Source: Pseudonocardia humida (GTDB lineage Bacteria > Actinomycetota > Actinomycetes > Mycobacteriales > Pseudonocardiaceae). From it: a stretch of 64,000 nucleotides of DNA. The notes under the pieces were generated by a model. It worked only from the letters and a program-made list of their open reading frames with translations, searched no databases and had not been told where the DNA came from. Below are positions 16,629 through 25,464 of the stretch, in pieces (position 1 is the stretch's first letter; every line of letters begins with the position of its first letter). The stretch is from positions 46,321 to 110,320 of the forward strand of contig NZ_JAGSOV010000025.1 of assembly GCF_023898865.1 (NCBI RefSeq). The letters run 5' to 3'. Both the position numbers and the translations under genes were made by a program.

Positions 16629-19600
16629 ATGGCCAGCCCGAAGGACAGCTTCGTCCACCTGCACACCCACACCGAGTTCTCCATGCTCGACGGGGCCGCC
16701 CGGCTGGACGACCTGTTCAAAGAGGCCGCGCGGATGGAGATGCCCGCGCTGGCGATGACCGATCACGGCAACGTGTTCGGCGCCTACGAGTTCTGGCGCA
16801 AGGCCAACGCCAACGGGGTCAAGCCGATCATCGGCATGGAGGGCTACCTGTCGCCCGGCTCCCGGCACGAGCGCAAGCGCGCCACCCTGGGCGGCCAGCA
16901 GATCAGCGACGACAACCCGGGTGAGATGTACACCCACATGACGCTGCTGGCCGAGAACACCGAGGGGATGCACAACCTCTTCCGGCTCTCGTCCCTGGCC
17001 TCCCTGGAGGGCTACTACTACAAGCCCCGCATGGACCGCGAGCTGCTCGAGACCTACGGCAAGGGGATCATCGCCACCACCGGCTGCCCCTCCGGCGAGG
17101 TCCAGCGGCTGCTCCAGCAGGACCGTTACGCCGACGCCTGCCAGGCCGCCAGTGACTACCGCGACATCTTCGGCAAGGACAACTTCTTCTGCGAGCTGAT
17201 GGACCACGGCATCAGCATCGAGAAGCAGGTCCAGGAGGACCTCTTCCGGCTGAAGAAGGAGCTCGACCTCCCCGGCCTGGCCACCAACGACCTGCACTAC
17301 ACCTACGCCGAGGACGCCCGGCCGCACGAGGTGCTGCTGTGCGTGCAGACCGGCAAGACCCTCGCCGACCCGAACAGGTTCAAGTTCGACGCCCAGGACT
17401 TCTACCTCAAGTCCCCGGCCGAGATGCGCGCCCAGTGGGACGACCAGTTCCCGGAGTCCTGCGACAACACGCTGCTGATCGCCGAGCGGGTGGACGTCGG
17501 CTTCACCGAGGGCCAGGACCTGATGCCCCGCGCCCCCGTCCCGGAGGGGGAGAACGAGGAGTCCTGGCTGGTCAAGGAGGTCGAGCGGGGGCTGCACATG
17601 CGGTTCCCGAACGGCGTCACCGACCAGTACCGCAAGCAGGCCGAGTACGAGCTGTCGGTCATCATCCAGATGGGCTTCCCCGGCTACTTCCTGGTCACCG
17701 CCGACCTCATCCAGCACGCCAAGAAGGTCGGCATCCGGTGCGGGCCCGGCCGCGGGTCGGCGGCGGGCTCGCTGGTCGCCTACGTCCTGGGGATCACCGA
17801 CCTCGACCCGATCAAGCACAAGCTGATCTTCGAGCGGTTCCTCAACCCCGAGCGCATATCGATGCCCGACATCGACATGGACTTCGACGAGCGCCGGCGC
17901 GGCGAGATGATCCGCTACACCACCGAGAAGTACGGCGAGGACCGGATCGCCCAGATCATCACCTACTCCACCATCAAGGCCAAAGCGGCCATCAAGGACT
18001 CGGCCAGGGTGCTGTTCGGCCAGCCCGGCTACGCGGTGGCCGACCGGATCACCAAGGCGATGCCACCGGCGATCATGGGCAAGGACATCCCGCTGTCCGG
18101 GGTGTTCGACCCGTCCCACAAGCGCTACTCCGAGGCCACCGAGGTCCGCGCCCTCTACGAGGTCGACCCGCAGGTCAAGGAGATCATCGACACCGCCCGC
18201 GGCCTGGAGGGCCTCAAGCGCCAGTGGGGCGTGCACGCGGCCGGTGTGATCATGTCGTCGAAGCCGCTGATCGACGTCATCCCGATCCAGCGCCGCGAGG
18301 CCGACGGCGCCATCATCACGCAGTTCGACATGGGCGCCTGCGAGACGCTCGGGCTGCTCAAGATGGACTTCCTCGGCCTGCGCAACCTGACGATCATCGA
18401 CGACGCGCTGGAGAACATCGAGCTCAACGGCAAGCCCAAGCTGGAGATCGAGTCCGTCGAGCTCGACGACAAGAAGACCTACGACCTGCTGGCCCGCGGC
18501 GAGACGCTCGGGGTGTTCCAGCTCGACGGCGGTCCGATGCGCGACCTGCTGCGCCGGATGGCCCCCACCGAGTTCGACGACATCTCCGCCGTCGGCGCGC
18601 TGTACCGGCCGGGTCCGATGGGCGCCAACGCCCACAACGACTACGCCGACCGCAAGAACGGCCGGCAAGAGGTCACCCCGATCCACCCGGAGCTGGCCGA
18701 ACCCCTCAAGGACATCCTCGGCGAGACCTACGGCCTGATCGTCTACCAGGAACAGGTCATGGCGATCGCGCAGAAGCTGGCCGGCTACACGCTCGGCAAG
18801 GCCGACCTGCTGCGCCGCGCGATGGGCAAGAAGAAGAAGGAGATCCTGGACAAGGAGTACGCCGGCTTCGCCCAGGGGATGAAGGACCACGGCTACTCCG
18901 AGGCCGCGGTCAAGACCCTCTGGGACATCCTGCTCCCGTTCTCCGACTACGCGTTCAACCGCGCCCACTCCGCCGCGTACGGCCTGGTCTCCTACTGGAC
19001 GGCCTACCTCAAGGCCAACTACCCGGCCGAGTACATGTCCGGCGTGCTCACCAGCGTCCGCGACGACAAGGACAAGGCCGCGGTCTACCTGGCCGAGTGC
19101 CGCCGGATGGGCATCACGGTGCTGCCCCCGGACGTCAACGAGTCGGTGCGCAACTTCGCCCCCGTCGGCAACGACATCCGCTTCGGCCTTGGCGGCATCC
19201 GCAACGTCGGCGTCAACGTCGTCGACTCGATCGTGGCGGCCCGCAAGGAGAAGGGCGCGTTCACCGACTTCAGCGATTTCCTGCGCAAGGTCGACGCCGT
19301 CGTCTGCAACAAGAAGGTCATCGAGTCGCTGATCAAGTCCGGTGCCTTCGACTCGCTCGGCCACCCCCGCAAGGGCCTGCTGCTGGTGCACGCCGACGCC
19401 ATCGACGCGGTCATGAGCACCAAGAAGGCCGCCTCGATGGGCCAGTTCGACCTGTTCGGCTCCATGGACGGCTCGGGCGGCTCCGAGCTCGACTCGGTCT
19501 TCGACGTCAAGGTCCCCGACGACCAGTGGGACCCGAAGCACCAGCTCGCCGTCGAGCGCGAGATGCTCGGCCTCTACGTCTCCGGCCACCCGCTGCACGG

Positions 19601-20168
19601 CGTGGAGCAGGTGCTGTCGGCCAAGTCCGACATGCCCATCTCCACGATCCTGGAGGGCACCGTCCCCGACGGCCACCAGGTCACCATCGGCGGCATCCTG
19701 GCCAACGTGAACCGCCGGGTCAACAAGAACGGCGAGCCCTGGGCGTCCGCCCAGCTGGAGGACCTGGCCGGCGGCATCGAGGTCCTGTTCTTCCCCCGCT
19801 GCTACCAGGTCGTCGGCGTCGACGTCGCCGAAGACGCGATCGTCCTGGTCAAGGCCCGCGTCAACCGCCGCGACGACCGCGTCTCACTCATCGTCAACGA
19901 CCTCGCCGTCCCCGACCTCACCAGCGCCAACGGCGGTCCCGGCGCCCCCGTGAAGGTCAGCATGCGCACGGAGCTGGTGACCCCCCAGCGGGTGTCCAAG
20001 CTCAAGGAGGTGCTGAGCAACCACCCGGGAACGTCCGAAGTGCACCTGAGCCTGATCAACGGGTCGCGCACGACGATGCTCAAACTGGACGACTCGTTGA
20101 AGGTGACGCACTCGGGGGCGTTGATGGGCGACCTGAAAGCCCTGCTGGGGCCGGGGTGCCTGGGCTGA
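16629..20168 (+). CDS. dnaE: DNA polymerase III alpha subunit
   Basis: The 1179-residue replicative polymerase of the DnaE1 type. The PHP domain opens the protein ([16 protein letters not shown], residues 8-23; [12 protein letters not shown]). The polymerase palm has [21 protein letters not shown] and the catalytic Asp cluster PDIDMDF at about 413-419. The fingers and beta-clamp-binding region follow (QMFDLF-type QFDLF near residue 939), then an OB fold at about 1017-1060 ([18 protein letters not shown]). It makes the chromosome at the replication fork. ATG follows GGAGGGAG by 12 bases. Codon use is strongly biased, as expected for a core gene. Confidence 0.98.
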   Translation: MASPKDSFVHLHTHTEFSMLDGAARLDDLFKEAARMEMPALAMTDHGNVFGAYEFWRKANANGVKPIIGMEGYLSPGSRHERKRATLGGQQISDDNPGEMYTHMTLLAENTEGMHNLFRLSSLASLEGYYYKPRMDRELLETYGKGIIATTGCPSGEVQRLLQQDRYADACQAASDYRDIFGKDNFFCELMDHGISIEKQVQEDLFRLKKELDLPGLATNDLHYTYAEDARPHEVLLCVQTGKTLADPNRFKFDAQDFYLKSPAEMRAQWDDQFPESCDNTLLIAERVDVGFTEGQDLMPRAPVPEGENEESWLVKEVERGLHMRFPNGVTDQYRKQAEYELSVIIQMGFPGYFLVTADLIQHAKKVGIRCGPGRGSAAGSLVAYVLGITDLDPIKHKLIFERFLNPERISMPDIDMDFDERRRGEMIRYTTEKYGEDRIAQIITYSTIKAKAAIKDSARVLFGQPGYAVADRITKAMPPAIMGKDIPLSGVFDPSHKRYSEATEVRALYEVDPQVKEIIDTARGLEGLKRQWGVHAAGVIMSSKPLIDVIPIQRREADGAIITQFDMGACETLGLLKMDFLGLRNLTIIDDALENIELNGKPKLEIESVELDDKKTYDLLARGETLGVFQLDGGPMRDLLRRMAPTEFDDISAVGALYRPGPMGANAHNDYADRKNGRQEVTPIHPELAEPLKDILGETYGLIVYQEQVMAIAQKLAGYTLGKADLLRRAMGKKKKEILDKEYAGFAQGMKDHGYSEAAVKTLWDILLPFSDYAFNRAHSAAYGLVSYWTAYLKANYPAEYMSGVLTSVRDDKDKAAVYLAECRRMGITVLPPDVNESVRNFAPVGNDIRFGLGGIRNVGVNVVDSIVAARKEKGAFTDFSDFLRKVDAVVCNKKVIESLIKSGAFDSLGHPRKGLLLVHADAIDAVMSTKKAASMGQFDLFGSMDGSGGSELDSVFDVKVPDDQWDPKHQLAVEREMLGLYVSGHPLHGVEQVLSAKSDMPISTILEGTVPDGHQVTIGGILANVNRRVNKNGEPWASAQLEDLAGGIEVLFFPRCYQVVGVDVAEDAIVLVKARVNRRDDRVSLIVNDLAVPDLTSANGGPGAPVKVSMRTELVTPQRVSKLKEVLSNHPGTSEVHLSLINGSRTTMLKLDDSLKVTHSGALMGDLKALLGPGCLG

Positions 20169-20222
20169 GCGGCGGGTAGCGGCAGACGCTCGGGGACGGG
20201 CCTTGTCGCCCCCGACCGCCCG

Positions 20223-20543
20223 TTGGCTCAGCGGGCCAGTTGCACCGGTTTGAGCCGACGCCTGCTCCGATGGTCATACCCCGGGAGGGCGCTCGTCTGG
20301 CCCACGACGGTCTACCGGGTGTCCGACCTGGCCGCCGCGCACGCGGACGCCCGCACGGCCTGGCCCGACCGGCCCGGCTGCCGCGCCGCCGCCCGCTCGA
20401 CCCTGCCGATCGTCGTGCCGACCGACGACCGCTGCCTGGTGCTGCCGGTCACCCGGCTGCGGGCCGCCCTGGCCGAGGCCAGGGCCGACTACCTGCTCGT
20501 GGCCGACCAGCCGCTGCGTTCGGACCTGGATCTGGCCAGCTGA
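20223..20543 (+). CDS. Small hypothetical protein
   Basis: Not recognised. The frame stays open for 106 codons from TTG at 20223, with other in-frame starts at TTG 20250 and GTG 20319. The part from about residue 25 on (TTVYRVSDLAAAHADARTAWPDRPGC...) has the third-position GC bias of real genes, and the 14-bp stem terminator just after the stop supports a transcript ending here. The N-terminus is uncertain: GGGAGGG occurs at 20283 but no start lies at a good distance from it. It is soluble and has no motifs. Confidence 0.4.
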   Translation: MAQRASCTGLSRRLLRWSYPGRALVWPTTVYRVSDLAAAHADARTAWPDRPGCRAAARSTLPIVVPTDDRCLVLPVTRLRAALAEARADYLLVADQPLRSDLDLAS

Positions 20544-20549
20544 GGGGTT

Positions 20550-20584
20550 GCGTCCCCGGTCCGGGCCCGCCGGACCGGGGACGC
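20550..20584. terminator. Strong hairpin between convergent genes
   Basis: A perfect 14-bp stem (GCGTCCCCGGTCCG at 20550-20563 pairing with 20571-20584) has a 7-nt loop and sits between two convergent genes. There is no U-run, as is common in actinobacteria; a bidirectional terminator is likely. Confidence 0.7.
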
Positions 20585-20589
20585 TCCCG

Positions 20590-20853
20590 TCACACCTTCA
20601 GACGGACCGTCGACTCGACGTCGACGCCGGCCGGACGCGGTCCGGGGCCGGCGGCGGGGCCGAAGTCGAGCTGGTTGGACTTGATGCCGCGGACGAAGTC
20701 CGCCCACTCGTGCGCGTTGAACACGACCCCTGGTGCGGCCTGGTTCTTCAGGTCCCGCAGCGCGACCGATCCGTCCTCGAGCCGGGTCACCTCGACCGAG
20801 CCGACGCGGGTGCCGGCTCCGCCTCGGCGGGGGATGTCGCCTGGTCCTGCCAT
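20590..20853 (-). CDS. DUF397 domain protein (orphan)
   Basis: An 87-residue protein with the DUF397 core: a valine-rich strand, GSVALRDLKNQAAPGVVFNAHEWADFVRGIKSNQLDF, matching the family pattern of an RD-x-K-N/D loop and an EW-x-x-F helix. DUF397 genes are abundant in Streptomyces and Pseudonocardiaceae and usually sit beside an XRE-type regulator (WhiJ-like/ AbaA systems). None is present within several genes here, so this is an orphan. ATG is at 20853. Confidence 0.8.
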   Translation of the reverse strand: MAGPGDIPRRGGAGTRVGSVEVTRLEDGSVALRDLKNQAAPGVVFNAHEWADFVRGIKSNQLDFGPAAGPGPRPAGVDVESTVRLKV

Positions 20854-21049
20854 TGCCTACCTCGCCCGTCCTCTGCTCGCGATCCTGGACTGGCCGGCCC
20901 CGCGTGATCGGGCCGGCACCGCACCCTAACGCGCTGCCGTCGGCGGGCGGTCGGGCCGACCGGCGCGGGTGCGGTCGGCGGCGTGCCGCTGTCGGTGGCG
21001 GGTCCTACGGTGGGTCCGGTACCGAGGACCAGCGCGTCGGGAGGGACCC

Positions 21050-21616
21050 ATGACCACGCTCGACAACCGGCCGAACACTGCCGTGCTCGTCGTCGACGTC
21101 CAGAACGGCGTCGTCTCCGGCGCCCACGAGCGCGACGGCGTCGTGGCCAACATCGCCCGCCTGGTCGAGAAGGCGCGGGGCAGCGACGTCCCGGTCGTCT
21201 GGGTGCAGCAGACCAACGAGGAGTTCCCCCGCGGCAGCGACGGCTGGCGCATCGTGCCCGAGCTCGTCCCGGGCGAGTCCGAGCCCGCGGTGGAGAAGGA
21301 GCACGGCGACTCCTTCGAGGCCACCAGCCTCGAGCAGGTCCTGTCCGCGCTGGGTGTCGGGCGGCTGTACGTGGCCGGCGCGCAGACCGACGCGTGCATC
21401 CGGGCCACCCTGCACGGCGCGTTCGTCCGCGGGTACGACACGACGCTGGTCACCGACGCCCACACCACCGAGGACCTCACCCAGTGGGGCGCGCCGCCGC
21501 CTGCCCAGGTCATCGCCCACACCAACCTGTACTGGGGCTTCCAGACCGGTCCCGGGCGGACGGCGGCCACGGTCACCACCGAGGAGGTCGACTTCCGGGT
21601 CACCACCGACGCGTAG
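21050..21616 (+). CDS. Isochorismatase-family cysteine hydrolase
   Basis: A 188-residue protein with the complete catalytic triad of the family: D16 (LVVDVQNG), K83 (VEKEHGDSF) and C116 (AQTDACIRAT). The cis-peptide region AGAQTD precedes the cysteine. It resembles YcaC/ nicotinamidase-like hydrolases, but the substrate is unknown; nicotinamidase would normally carry a metal-binding D-x-H motif that is not evident. ATG follows GGGAGGG by four bases. It converges on the PaaX gene. Confidence 0.85.
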   Translation: MTTLDNRPNTAVLVVDVQNGVVSGAHERDGVVANIARLVEKARGSDVPVVWVQQTNEEFPRGSDGWRIVPELVPGESEPAVEKEHGDSFEATSLEQVLSALGVGRLYVAGAQTDACIRATLHGAFVRGYDTTLVTDAHTTEDLTQWGAPPPAQVIAHTNLYWGFQTGPGRTAATVTTEEVDFRVTTDA

Positions 21617-21657
21617 GCCGGCCCCGGCACGGGTCGACGACGCCCCGCCGCGCGCGA

Positions 21658-22569
21658 TCACCCTTCGACGGCGGGTGGGTGCGGGTCGGCGTCGGCGACG
21701 AGCTCGTCCCACTCCTGCTGGGCCTGCTCGGCCCAGCAGGAGTGCAGCTGGTCGAACACGGCGGCCGCGCGGGCGCCCGCCCAGCGGGCGGGCAGCAGCT
21801 CGGCGGGCAGCTTGGGGTCCAGGAACGGGAAGCGCCGCCACGCGTGCACCAGGTGGATCTGGTTGCTCAGGGTGCCGCCGGTCGGGTCGGCGGTGGCCGC
21901 GGCGAAGGTCTCCAGGAAGCCCTCGTAGGCCTCCTCGACCTCGGCCAGGTCCCAGGCCTGGGCCACCAGGTCGCGCTCGAAGCCGATGGTGCCGAAGGGG
22001 CCGACGAACGAGCTGCTGACGGCGGTCAGCTCCAGGTCGGCGAGGACCTTGGCCACCTCGTCCTGCTTGTCCGGGTCGGGGCTGAGCCAGACGCCGGGGG
22101 CGGGGGAGCCGAGGCCGACCCAGGCCAGCCGGGTGCGCAGGCGGTGGCGCAGCTGGCGGCGCACCTCGGGCACGCTGACCAGCAGCACCAGCCACCGTCC
22201 CGCCCACGGGCGGGCCGGGGCGCCGAAGCCGTAGATGCGGGTGGCGCCGTCGGTGAGCAGGCTGCGGCCCTGCTCGGTCAGCGACCAGCGCACCCGGCGC
22301 CCGGCCCGGTCGGACTCGAGCAGGCCCTCGGCCGCGGTGCGGGCGAGGGCCTGGCGGGCCGACTTGTGCTCGACGCCGAGCCGGCCCAGCACATCGATCA
22401 GCACCTGCGTCCAGACGGCGTCGTCGCGCGGCAGCACGAACTCGCCCAGCACCGTGAGCAGCAGCGACCGCGCGCTGGTCGCGCCGAGCTCCCGCCGGCG
22501 GGAGAGTGCGGGGTGCTCCGCACCGGCCGCCGCGACGCCGGACGCGGCCGTGGACGAGAGGGTCGACAT
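21658..22569 (-). CDS. PaaX-family transcriptional regulator
   Basis: A 303-residue regulator. The N-terminal winged helix (about residues 30-95, RSLLLTVLGEFVLPRD ... SARQALARTAAEGLL) and the C-terminal PaaX domain (FLDPKLPAELLPARWAG) match the family that represses phenylacetate degradation genes in response to phenylacetyl-CoA. No paa genes are in the window, so the targets are unknown. The ATG at 22569 lies nine bases from a minus-strand TACCCT box. It is divergent from the double-GNAT gene with 126 bp between. Confidence 0.85.
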   Translation of the reverse strand: MSTLSSTAASGVAAAGAEHPALSRRRELGATSARSLLLTVLGEFVLPRDDAVWTQVLIDVLGRLGVEHKSARQALARTAAEGLLESDRAGRRVRWSLTEQGRSLLTDGATRIYGFGAPARPWAGRWLVLLVSVPEVRRQLRHRLRTRLAWVGLGSPAPGVWLSPDPDKQDEVAKVLADLELTAVSSSFVGPFGTIGFERDLVAQAWDLAEVEEAYEGFLETFAAATADPTGGTLSNQIHLVHAWRRFPFLDPKLPAELLPARWAGARAAAVFDQLHSCWAEQAQQEWDELVADADPHPPAVEG

Positions 22570-22578
22570 GGCCCCGTC

Positions 22579-22584
22579 AGGGTA
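22579..22584 (-). promoter_or_regulatory. Putative -10 box of the PaaX-family gene
   Basis: TACCCT on the minus strand, nine bases before the ATG at 22569, with no ribosome binding site between; a leaderless or near-leaderless transcript is likely. Confidence 0.4.
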
Positions 22585-22681
22585 ACCGGGCGCACCGGCG
22601 GTGGCCGAGGCGCTGGTCCGTTCGCCTGCCCGCGCGGCGGGGAGGCGGCCCGAGTGGGGTGCACGGGCGGCGATCAGGACC

Positions 22682-22687
22682 TACCGT
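22682..22687 (+). promoter_or_regulatory. Putative -10 box of the double-GNAT gene
   Basis: TACCGT ends eight bases before GTG 22696. The gap CGCTGCAC has no ribosome binding site. Confidence 0.4.
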
Positions 22688-22695
22688 CGCTGCAC

Positions 22696-23670
22696 GTGAT
22701 CGCCCTCGCCCTGCCGCTCGCGCTGCGCCACCGACCCCTGCGTCCCTCCGACGCGGCCACCTGGGCCGAGCTGCTCGCCGCCGCCGAGGCCGTCGACCGC
22801 CTCGGCCGGCACTACGACGCCCAGGACTGCGCCCTCGAGCTCGCCGACCCCGACCTCGACCACGAGCGCGACGCGGTCCTCGTCCTCGACGGCGACCGGC
22901 CGGTGGCGTGCCAGGTGCTGTGGGTGCGCGGTCCGGTCGGGGAGCAGGTCGTGGAGGCCGACGGCGTGGTGCACCCGGACCACCGCGGGCGCGGCATCGG
23001 GACGGCCCTCGTCGGGGTGGCCCGGGACCGAGCGGTCGAGCTGGGGGCGCGGTTGGACGTGCGGGTGGCGGAGTCGATGCCCGCGGCGGTGGCGATGGCC
23101 GAGCGGTCCGGCCTGGTGCCGGTGCGGTGGTGGTCGGAACTGCGCCGCGACCTCGCCGCGCCGGTCGTCGCACCGCCCGTGCCCGAGGGGGTCGAGTTGC
23201 ACATGCTGGGTCCGGACTACGACGGAGCCCGCTGGGACAGGGCGCTCTGCACCGCCCGCAACGCCTCCTTCGCCGACCACTTCGGCTCGGTCCCCGACGA
23301 GCTGGAGACCTTCGTGCACCACCGCACGGCCAACCGCAACTTCCGCTCGGAGTGCTCGATCGCCGCGCGCACCCCCGACGGCGTGGTCGTGGGGTTCGTG
23401 CTCTGCGAGGAGTTCGCGGCGGCTACCGCGCGCACCGGGCGGCGCGACCTCTACGTCGACACCGTCGGCACGGTCCCGTCGTGGCGCGGCCGGGGCCTGG
23501 CCGCCGCGCTGCTCGCGCGGGTCCTCGGGCGGGCGCGCGAGCTCGGCTACGCGTCCTCGTCGCTGACGGTGGACGCGACCAACCCGACCGGCGCGCTCGG
23601 CGTCTACGGCCGCGCCGGCTACGTCCTGCACCGCCGCGACGTCACCTACGCGCTCCCGCAGGCCGGGTGA
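22696..23670 (+). CDS. Tandem GNAT-domain acetyltransferase
   Basis: A 324-residue protein with two GNAT folds. The first (about residues 15-150) has the acetyl-CoA motif VHPDHRGRGIGTALV; the second (about 170-320) has TVGTVPSWRGRGLAAALLARV. Both R/Q-x-x-G-x-G/A pyrophosphate loops are intact, so both halves could bind CoA. The overall layout resembles mycothiol synthase MshD, which also has two GNAT domains and a similar length, but the match is not strong enough to assign. The stop overlaps the NodA-like gene (GTGA). Confidence 0.75.
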   Translation: MIALALPLALRHRPLRPSDAATWAELLAAAEAVDRLGRHYDAQDCALELADPDLDHERDAVLVLDGDRPVACQVLWVRGPVGEQVVEADGVVHPDHRGRGIGTALVGVARDRAVELGARLDVRVAESMPAAVAMAERSGLVPVRWWSELRRDLAAPVVAPPVPEGVELHMLGPDYDGARWDRALCTARNASFADHFGSVPDELETFVHHRTANRNFRSECSIAARTPDGVVVGFVLCEEFAAATARTGRRDLYVDTVGTVPSWRGRGLAAALLARVLGRARELGYASSSLTVDATNPTGALGVYGRAGYVLHRRDVTYALPQAG

Positions 23671-24218
23671 GCGCCGTGGACTGGTCGCTGACCTGGGAGG
23701 ACGACCTCGACGCCGGGGCGCACGCCGAGCTGGCCGGGCTGCTGCGCCGGTGCTTCCCGCGCTCGCGCCGCCTCGACGGGTCGCGCAGCTGGGCCAGTGC
23801 CCGGCCGGAGGTGCGGCTGGTGGGGCGGCGGGACGGGCGGGCCGTCGCGCACATCGCCGTGCTGCGCCGGTACCTGCGGGTCGCGGGCGACGACCGCGAC
23901 CTGCTGGTCGGCGACGTCGGCCTGGTCGGGGTCGACCCCGACCAGCAGGGGCGGGGCACTGGCCGGCTGCTGCTGGTCGAGCTCGCCGGCGTGCTGGACG
24001 GCTGGGCGCTGCCGTTCGGGTTCCTGACCACCTCCGACGACCTCACCGGCTTCTACGCCGCAGGCGGCTGGGCGCGGGTGCCCGCCCGCACCCGGATGAT
24101 CGAGCCGGACGGGCGGGTCGAGGTGTACGGGGGACCGTCGATGGTGCTGCCGGTGCGCTCCCCGATGGCCGACTGGCCGGCGGCCGACGTCGTCGACCGC
24201 AACGGCTACGAGGTCTGA
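23667..24218 (+). CDS. NodA-like N-acyltransferase (GNAT superfamily)
   Basis: The 183-residue protein resembles rhizobial NodA along its whole length (NodA is about 196 residues). Matching blocks are the start (LTWEDDLDAGAHAELA), SRSWASARPEVRLVG, VAHIAVLRRYLRV, LLVGDVGLVGVDPDQQGRG and the C-terminal ADWPAADVVDRNGYEV, which parallels the SEWP...DRNGPEL end of NodA. NodA transfers a fatty acyl group to a de-N-acetylated chitin oligosaccharide. No nodB or nodC is present here, so another amino-sugar acceptor is more likely. GTG at 23667 overlaps the upstream stop; GTG 23676 is possible. Confidence 0.72.
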   Translation: MSAVDWSLTWEDDLDAGAHAELAGLLRRCFPRSRRLDGSRSWASARPEVRLVGRRDGRAVAHIAVLRRYLRVAGDDRDLLVGDVGLVGVDPDQQGRGTGRLLLVELAGVLDGWALPFGFLTTSDDLTGFYAAGGWARVPARTRMIEPDGRVEVYGGPSMVLPVRSPMADWPAADVVDRNGYEV

Positions 24219-24254
24219 GCAGAGCCTGGAGATCGGGTCGGGCATGCTGGTCCG

Positions 24255-24761
24255 ATGGCCGACTGGGGGAAGGCGCTGCGGCAGGCGGCGCGCATCGGGA
24301 TGGACCTGCTGAAGTACGGGCAGCGTCGGAGCGCCCCCGCGCCCACGGCCGACCCGCGGCGCAGCGGCGCGCGCCAGGCCCCGACCGCGGACCGCGCCGA
24401 CAAGATCGTCTACGCGCCGAACCCCGACGGCGCCGCGGACCCCGGCGAGGTCGTCTGGGCCTGGGTGCCGTTCGAGGAGGGCGACGGTCGCGGCAAGGAC
24501 CGCCCGCTGCTCGTCGTCGGCCGCCGGGGCGGGGAGCTGGCCGCCCTGATGCTGTCCAGCCGGCACGACCGCCAGGGCGACCGGGACTGGGTGTCGATCG
24601 GTTCCGGGGCGTGGGACCGGCAGGGCCGGGAGTCCTTCGCCCGGCTCGACCGGGTGCTGGAGGTCGGCGAGCAGGACATCCGCCGCGAGGGCGCCGTGCT
24701 CGACCGCGCCCGCTTCGACCGCGTCGCCGACCAGCTCCGCACCCGCTTCGGCTGGCGCTGA
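24255..24761 (+). CDS. PemK/MazF-like domain protein
   Basis: A 168-residue protein. After a basic, low-complexity N-terminus (residues 1-50), residues about 62-165 show the PemK-type SH3-like barrel: GEVVWAWVPFEEGDGRGKDRPLLVVGRRG, then the SSRHDR loop and a C-terminal helix. Toxins of this family cut mRNA, but this long actinobacterial subfamily has no antitoxin gene beside it, so toxicity is doubtful. The ATG lies six bases after CATGCT, a possible weak -10 box. It converges on the Lon-N domain gene. Confidence 0.65.
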   Translation: MADWGKALRQAARIGMDLLKYGQRRSAPAPTADPRRSGARQAPTADRADKIVYAPNPDGAADPGEVVWAWVPFEEGDGRGKDRPLLVVGRRGGELAALMLSSRHDRQGDRDWVSIGSGAWDRQGRESFARLDRVLEVGEQDIRREGAVLDRARFDRVADQLRTRFGWR

Positions 24762-24774
24762 CGGAGGCCGGGGG

Positions 24775-25464
24775 TCAGTTGAAGGAGTGCTCCACCGCGA
24801 AGGTGGTCATGGGGGCCGGGACGGCGCGCAGCTGCGAGAGCAGACCGGTCTCCCGGGCCATCAGCGCGCGCACCATCCGCAGGCGCTCGGTGGGCGAGGT
24901 CTGCTCCAGCAGCTGCTGCCGGTCGCCGATCGGCAGCAGGCAGTCGGCGGCCAGCACGTGCGGCAGGGTCCCCGGCTCGACGTCGGCCTCCGGCTCGGAC
25001 CAGTCGTCGGACTTCCACGCCGTGGCGCAGTAGCGGCGGTGCGCGTCGCGCGCGGAGCTGATCAGCATCCGGGTCAGGTCGCCCGCGTCGGCAGGCGTCT
25101 CGACGTCGGGCAGGTGCTCCACGGTGCCCATCAGGTAGGGCTTGGTGTCGGCGTCGATGTCGAGCAGTCGGAAGCGGCGCGATCCGCGGGTGACGATGTC
25201 GAACCGGCCGTCGGGCAGTCGGCGCACGTCGCGCAGCTCGGCCGTGCACCCGACGTGGTGGACGCCCTCCATGCCGTGGTCGTCGGGGGTCCAGCCCTCC
25301 CGAACGGCCACCACCCCGAACAGCTTGCCGGGCACGGCGCCCGTCACGAGATCGACGGTGAGCTGGCGGTAGCGCGGCTCGAAGACGTGCAGCGGCAGGG
25401 ACGCTCCGGGGAGCAGGACCGTACCCAGGGGGAACAGCGGAAGGGTCTCGGTCACCCGGATCAC
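24775..25464 (-). CDS. Lon protease N-terminal (LAN) domain protein
   Basis: A 229-residue protein made of the substrate-binding N-domain of Lon: LPLFPLGTVLLPGASLPLHVFEPRY at the start, GKLFGVVAVREG and a helical C-terminal part (about 130-220). No AAA+ or Ser-Lys peptidase domain is present. Stand-alone proteins of this kind are widespread; a peptide- or protein-binding role is likely but unproven. GTG at 25464 overlaps the stop of the Nudix-type regulator (25461-25464), so it is translated from the same mRNA. GTG 25455 is an alternative start. Confidence 0.85.
   Translation of the reverse strand: MIRVTETLPLFPLGTVLLPGASLPLHVFEPRYRQLTVDLVTGAVPGKLFGVVAVREGWTPDDHGMEGVHHVGCTAELRDVRRLPDGRFDIVTRGSRRFRLLDIDADTKPYLMGTVEHLPDVETPADAGDLTRMLISSARDAHRRYCATAWKSDDWSEPEADVEPGTLPHVLAADCLLPIGDRQQLLEQTSPTERLRMVRALMARETGLLSQLRAVPAPMTTFAVEHSFN

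Noticed and set aside
16512..19676. Very long open frame on the minus strand opposite dnaE
   Set aside because: Such frames are common opposite GC-rich genes because stop codons are rare; the product is low-complexity H, V, D, G and L, without domains, while dnaE is unmistakable.
23667..24218. Nodulation cluster
   Set aside because: Only a NodA-like gene is present; nodB, nodC, nod boxes and exporters are absent, so a symbiotic role is not supported.
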